DNA from: Frigoribacterium sp. CG_9.8
Lineage (GTDB): Bacteria; Actinomycetota; Actinomycetes; Actinomycetales; Microbacteriaceae
Length of the DNA stretch: 64,000 bases
Assembly (NCBI RefSeq): GCF_015751965.1
Contig: NZ_JADOVH010000001.1
Span: forward strand, 558,001 to 622,000
Direction: 5' to 3'
Each line of letters starts with the position of its first letter. The first letter of the stretch is position 1. Below the pieces are notes generated by a model that saw nothing but the letters and a program-made list of their open reading frames with translations, made no database searches and had not been told where the DNA came from. A program made the position numbers and the translations under genes. Positions 61,736-64,000 of this stretch are shown here, piece after piece.

Positions 61736-62401
61736 GTGACCCAGTTTGACTTCGGTCGCCTGCTGCATTTCTGGGAGACCCGTGGTCCCGACATCGTCGG
61801 CCTCGTGGTCGAGCACATCTCGGTGGTGGCCGTCTCGCTGCTGATCGCGATGATCATCGGGGTCGGTGTCGGCATGCTGGTCTGGGATCGCCCGCTGCCG
61901 CGATCCACCGTGATCGCTGCCGCCGGAGTGGCACTCACCATCCCGTCCCTTGCGATGCTCGCCCTGCTCATTCCGACCTTCGGCCTCGGGTGGACTCCCA
62001 CGATCATCGCCCTGGTGATGTATTCTCTGCTGCCGATCGTGCGCAACACGGTGGTCGGCCTGCGCGAGGTCGCCCCCGCCGTCATGGAGTCAGCGACGGG
62101 CATGGGAATGAACAAGTTCACTGTGCTCTTTCGGGTGCAGTTGCCGATCGCTTGGCCCATCATCCTCACCGGAGTGCGCGTGGCCGCGCAACTCACCATC
62201 GGAGTCGCAGCGATCGCGGCATATGTCGCTGGCCCGGGGCTTGGCACCTTCATCTTCCGGGGTCTCTCGTCGCTCGGCTCGGTCAACGCTCTCAACTTCG
62301 CTCTCACCGGAACTCTGGGAGTGGTACTCCTCGCGCTCATCGTCGACGCACTCTTCGTTGCCATCACCCGCTACTCCACGTCAAAGGGACTCCGTGCCTA
62401 A
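61736..62401 (+). CDS. OpuC-type ABC permease, first
   Basis: 221 residues with five or six hydrophobic helices and the EAA-type loop of the glycine betaine/carnitine/choline group (GMGMNKFTVLFRVQLPIAWPIILTGVRVA). GTG 61736 is chosen because GGAGG sits 5 nt upstream; a GTG 12 nt earlier is in frame. Short form, so a second permease is expected and follows. Confidence 0.92.
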   Translation: MTQFDFGRLLHFWETRGPDIVGLVVEHISVVAVSLLIAMIIGVGVGMLVWDRPLPRSTVIAAAGVALTIPSLAMLALLIPTFGLGWTPTIIALVMYSLLPIVRNTVVGLREVAPAVMESATGMGMNKFTVLFRVQLPIAWPIILTGVRVAAQLTIGVAAIAAYVAGPGLGTFIFRGLSSLGSVNALNFALTGTLGVVLLALIVDALFVAITRYSTSKGLRA

Positions 62402-63452
62402 AACACCAGCCACCGCCATTCTGCAGATCGCCCGCAACACCAGCGGTGCCCGGATCGTGCTCGATCAGGTGACCAAGAGCTACGCCAACCAGCCGGTCGC
62501 GGCGGTGGAGAACTTCTCCATCGCGGCCGAGCCGGGCGAGCTCATCATGTTCGTCGGCCCGAGCGGCTGCGGCAAGACCACCACCATGAAGATGATCAAC
62601 CGCATCATCGAGCCGACGAGCGGATCCATCTCGATCGACGGGCGCGACGTGCTCTCCCTCGATCCGCACGAGCTTCGTCGCCACATCGGTTACGTCATTC
62701 AGCAAATCGGACTCTTCCCGCACATGACCATCGCGGAGAACATCGCGGTCGTGCCGAAGCTGCTCGGCTGGACCAAGGAGAAGACGGCCGACCGGATCGA
62801 CGAGCTTCTCACCACAGTCGAGCTCGATCCACGGGAATTCGCACACCGCTATCCCAAGCAACTCTCGGGTGGTCAGCAGCAGCGCGTGGGGGTGGCGCGG
62901 GCGCTCGCCGCCGACCCACCGGTGATGCTCATGGATGAGCCATTCGGCGCGACCGACCCGATCACTCGCGAGAAGCTGCAGGCCGAGTTTCTGCGGCTGC
63001 AGGAGACTCTGGGTAAGACGATCATCTTCGTCACCCATGACTTCGACGAGGCAGTGCGACTCGGCGATCGCATCGCAGTGCTGAGCGGGCGCAGCCAGAT
63101 CGAGCAGTTCGACACGCCTGCCAACATCCTTGCGGCACCTGCCAACGACTATGTGGCCTCGTTCATCGGGCATGGGGCGGCGATCAAGCGGCTCACCCTC
63201 ATCCCGGTGACCGAGGCGCGACTCGGCCCGGCAAGTGAATCCTCCGGCGGACCGGTCACCGTGCGGGCCACCGACAGCCTGCGCGACGCCCTCGACTCCC
63301 TCGTGCTCACCGGGCTTGGCGCCCTCACCGTTCTCGACTTCGACGGCGTTGCGATCGGCTCGATCAGCATGGAGCGGATCTCGGCTGTGCTCGGCGCGCA
63401 AGTCCCGTCGGCCCCGACCGGACTCCCGCCGGCAGCGGCAGACCGACCATGA
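62394..63452 (+). CDS. OpuC-type ABC ATP-binding protein with CBS domains
   Basis: 352 residues. Walker A GPSGCGKTTTMKMINRI, Q-loop QQIGLFPHMTI, signature LSGGQQQRVGVARALA, Walker B VMLMDEPFGATDPITRE, switch His in VTHDFDEAV. The C-terminal ~100 residues form a CBS-like regulatory segment (VRATDSLRDALDSLVLTGLGALTVLDFDG). GTG start overlaps the upstream permease by 8 nt with AAGGGA before it; the stop overlaps the next permease. Confidence 0.93.
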   Translation: MPKTPATAILQIARNTSGARIVLDQVTKSYANQPVAAVENFSIAAEPGELIMFVGPSGCGKTTTMKMINRIIEPTSGSISIDGRDVLSLDPHELRRHIGYVIQQIGLFPHMTIAENIAVVPKLLGWTKEKTADRIDELLTTVELDPREFAHRYPKQLSGGQQQRVGVARALAADPPVMLMDEPFGATDPITREKLQAEFLRLQETLGKTIIFVTHDFDEAVRLGDRIAVLSGRSQIEQFDTPANILAAPANDYVASFIGHGAAIKRLTLIPVTEARLGPASESSGGPVTVRATDSLRDALDSLVLTGLGALTVLDFDGVAIGSISMERISAVLGAQVPSAPTGLPPAAADRP

Positions 63453-64000
63453 CCGCCGTCACTTCCCCGAACGCATCGACCGGGTACGCCGACGGGGTGC
63501 GCGAGCGGTTCTTCACGCCACGTCGCTTCGTCACCCCGCTGGTCGTCGTTATCGTGCTCGGAGTGCTCCTGTTCTGGCTGTCGAGCATTCAACTCGACTC
63601 CATCGAGAAGCGCACGCTCAACATCGACTACATCGTCAACCGCACACGTGAGCATCTCGGGCTCACGATCGTGGCATCCGCTCTCGTCGCCATTCTTGCC
63701 ATTCCCACCGGAATCGCGCTCAGCCGCACGAAATCGCGGGTGGTGCGTGCACTCGTTCTCGGCATCGCCAACATCGGGCAGGCGACTCCGGCCATCGGAG
63801 TGATCATCCTGCTCGCCATCATCTGGCAGACCGGCTACAGCACCGCGCTCGTCGCTCTGGTGGTCTACTCATTTCTGCCCGTGCTGCGCAACACTCTCAT
63901 CGGAATCCAGCAAGTGGATGAAAACGTGCGCGAATCCGCGCGCGGCATGGGGATGACGCCCAACCAGGTGCTGCGCCGTGTGGAGTTGCCACTGGCAGTA
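63449..64000 (+). CDS. OpuC-type ABC permease, second (3' end outside window)
   Basis: 184 codons visible. A longer N-terminus than the first permease (a helix at about 31-50 and a periplasmic stretch) precedes the permease core with GIALSRTKSR, ANIGQATPAIGVIILLAIIW and an EAA-type loop SARGMGMTPNQVLRRVELPLAV. The substrate-binding protein probably follows. The substrate is likely a quaternary amine, but not proven. Confidence 0.9.
   Translation, partial: MTAVTSPNASTGYADGVRERFFTPRRFVTPLVVVIVLGVLLFWLSSIQLDSIEKRTLNIDYIVNRTREHLGLTIVASALVAILAIPTGIALSRTKSRVVRALVLGIANIGQATPAIGVIILLAIIWQTGYSTALVALVVYSFLPVLRNTLIGIQQVDENVRESARGMGMTPNQVLRRVELPLAV

Overview
The window is high-GC DNA from an actinobacterium, most likely a Microbacteriaceae member (inferred, not proven). 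The reasons are the gene orders leuC-leuD-murA-plsC-gpsA-(DUF3515)-thiL-rsmD-recG-coaD and yceD-rpmF-rnc-mutM-smc-ftsY, coenzyme F420 biosynthesis genes, frequent GTG starts, and a recurring TANNNT box 6-7 nt before start codons that predicts leaderless mRNAs. No rRNA, tRNA, CRISPR array or intact insertion sequence was seen.

Layout. 1-5.9 kb: a partial secreted protein, an S9 peptidase, a shortened ACT-domain protein, a small membrane protein, a BNR-type lipoprotein and an acyl-CoA synthetase. 6-9.1 kb: a YqhA-like protein and two divergent TerC paralogues, each preceded by a yybP-ykoY (Mn2+) riboswitch. 9.1-19.8 kb: housekeeping block, opened by a leucine-rich leader peptide ahead of leuCD. 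19.9-24.1 kb: small membrane proteins, a vapBC toxin-antitoxin pair with a palindromic operator, and an acetate-type sodium symporter operon. 24.3-28.0 kb: F420 module (LLM oxidoreductase, cofE, cofC, a decayed MFS remnant, cofD). 28.2-33.1 kb: moxR-DUF58-transglutaminase operon. 33.2-36.2 kb: APC permease and a MocR regulator.

36.3-44.9 kb is the most interesting block. It encodes beta-ureidopropionase, dihydropyrimidinase, an LLM-family (possibly F420-dependent) oxidoreductase, a four-gene NMT1-type ABC importer and a class III aminotransferase, with the MocR gene divergent at its head. This reads as a reductive pyrimidine (or hydantoin/ureide) utilisation locus in which the classical dihydropyrimidine dehydrogenase is absent and a luciferase-fold enzyme sits in its place, in a genome that makes F420. 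45.0-47.1 kb: lycopene cyclase crtY plus blh, a beta-carotene-to-retinal cassette that implies a rhodopsin elsewhere. 47.3-60.6 kb: yceD-rpmF-rnc-mutM, a two-component system, a double GNAT, smc, lipB-lipA, a phosphatase and ftsY. 60.7-64 kb: an IclR regulator and an OpuC-type ABC importer separated by a perfect 12-2-12 palindrome; the last permease runs off the edge.

A theme across the window is short tandem arrays (9-19 bp units, 2-4 copies, each with a different sequence), mostly in intergenic gaps and sometimes inside genes (recG, the DUF485 gene, leuD).
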